From Bacteroidota bacterium (GTDB lineage: Bacteria > Bacteroidota > JABWAT01), in assembly GCA_023151185.1 (NCBI GenBank), contig JAKLJL010000008.1, positions 79,508-143,507 on the forward strand: a stretch of 64,000 bases of DNA, read 5' to 3'. Positions 63,354-64,000 of the stretch are shown piece after piece; the first letter of the stretch is position 1, and every line of letters starts with the position of its first letter. Under the pieces are notes generated by a model. The model ran no database searches, had not been told where the DNA came from, and saw only the letters and a list, made by a program, of their open reading frames with translations. A program made the translations under genes and the position numbers.

Positions 63354-64000
63354 TTAATTTTCTTTCCCGTCCGGCCTGTTCTCCAGAGTTTTGGGAACGA
63401 TTCCCGGCCGGCCCCCCATTCCTGAAAAAGTCCCGGCACGCAGATAGGCTTCAGCAAACTGAGCATCACAGGCATACCCGTTTACTACTGCCAGATTCAG
63501 GTAAAGTTCCCACCAGGTTTCCGGCTGCTGCGAAGCGTGCTGAAAAAGAGCCTTTTTTTTCAACTCCATCACAGTGGTAATGTCCACATAATCGGTTGGA
63601 ATAAACCGGAAGGATTTGGTATGAGGGGTGTTGCCGGTTTCATAGAAATACAGGCTGAAAGACACCTTCCGGTCCAGAAAAACCCGCCAGGCCAGCAGTC
63701 CGGCAGCCTGGTGGTCAGAGTGAACATCCAGCGGCCAGGGAGCCAGCACAACCCCGGGGTTGAGCCGGAGGAGAAGCCGGGTCAGCCGGCCGGTCGAGGC
63801 GGTATCCACCGGAAGAAAGGCATCACAGGCACCGAAAAACTCGCAGCGGGCACCCAAGACCCCGGCAGCCGCCACTGCTTCCTTTTCCCGGATGTCACGG
63901 GCTTCAGCAGGTGTCTTTCCGCCGATTCCGTACTCTCCGCCCGTCAGGGTTACAATTACCACCTGCCTGCCCGCTGCAACTGAATTGGCGATCAGTCCGC
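63354..64000 (-). CDS. PIG-L family N-acetylglucosaminyl deacetylase, 5' end outside window
   Basis: An open frame runs from the window's right edge to a stop at 63354; the internal GTG at 63962 is not the true start, because upstream codons read GLIANSVAAGRQ, the usual segment just after the zinc motif HPDDE. The zinc motif itself is off the window. TLTGGEYGIGGKTPAEAR and PLDVHSDHQAA are the family features. This layout is like BshB, which deacetylates GlcNAc-malate in bacillithiol synthesis, but other PIG-L substrates are possible. Confidence 0.85.
   Translation of the reverse strand, partial: GLIANSVAAGRQVVIVTLTGGEYGIGGKTPAEARDIREKEAVAAAGVLGARCEFFGACDAFLPVDTASTGRLTRLLLRLNPGVVLAPWPLDVHSDHQAAGLLAWRVFLDRKVSFSLYFYETGNTPHTKSFRFIPTDYVDITTVMELKKKALFQHASQQPETWWELYLNLAVVNGYACDAQFAEAYLRAGTFSGMGGRPGIVPKTLENRPDGKEN

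Overview
The window looks like chromosomal DNA from a free-living Gram-negative member of the Bacteroidota/Chlorobiota side of the FCB group, perhaps Ignavibacteria-like. The evidence is a type IX secretion (T9SS) type A sorting domain, DUF3078 and DUF3109 proteins, three very large Reg_prop beta-propeller sensors, many lipoproteins with signal-peptidase-II lipoboxes, HslUV and sigma-54. The lineage is an inference from family content; no rRNA is present. Housekeeping DNA has moderate GC and a striking preference for CGG (Arg) and CCG (Pro) codons, so CCGG is everywhere. Several blocks (about 19.2-22.5, 30.8-31.5, 32.4-33.9, 34.0-35.0 and 62.4-63.3 kb) are clearly AT-richer and hold secreted or lipoprotein genes of unknown function, broken genes and repeats.

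Layout. 1-3.6 kb: an exported protein cut by the window edge, a P460-like haem lipoprotein, and two alkylation-repair type proteins (HhH-GPD and AlkD families). 3.8-8.1 kb: pyruvate dehydrogenase E1 and E2. 8.3-11.4 kb: a Reg_prop sensor kinase. 11.5-16.4 kb: a tight run DUF3109-rpoN-hslV-hslU-SDR. 16.4-18.6 kb: a DUF3078 outer-membrane protein and an amidohydrolase. 18.6-25 kb: an accessory region with a 0.7-kb gene-free stretch, two AT-rich secreted proteins, a mosaic T9SS cargo protein and a truncated glycoside-hydrolase relic. 25-27.4 kb: a sulfur operon OsmC-metZ-rhodanese-DUF4395. 27.7-30.5 kb: a secreted pullulanase-like GH13 enzyme. 30.5-35.9 kb: a second accessory region with a T9SS sorting-domain relic, lipoproteins, and a two-lipoprotein cassette flanked by about 93-bp direct repeats.

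35.9-44.5 kb: pgk, glgC, a second Reg_prop sensor kinase and two GT9 (heptosyltransferase-like) genes. 44.5-49.2 kb: an ABC-2 exporter pair, DegV, NAD kinase and a thioredoxin-fold lipoprotein. 49.2-52 kb: a complete arsenic operon arsR-acr3-arsC-arsM. 52-55.2 kb: a third Reg_prop sensor, here joined to a methyl-accepting chemotaxis output domain. 55.3-60.1 kb: a translationally coupled nucleoside-salvage operon cdd-tdk-nupC-punA ending in an esterase-like lipoprotein whose nucleophile serine appears to be lost. 60.3-64 kb: a WD40 protein, tRNA-Val(TAC), an AT-rich exported protein and a truncated PIG-L deacetylase.

The most unusual items are the Reg_prop-MCP fusion, the repeat-flanked lipoprotein cassette, the mosaic T9SS protein, the two likely active-site losses (esterase-like lipoprotein and HhH-GPD glycosylase), and the relics in the accessory blocks. 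I saw no transposase, phage, CRISPR array or defence system.
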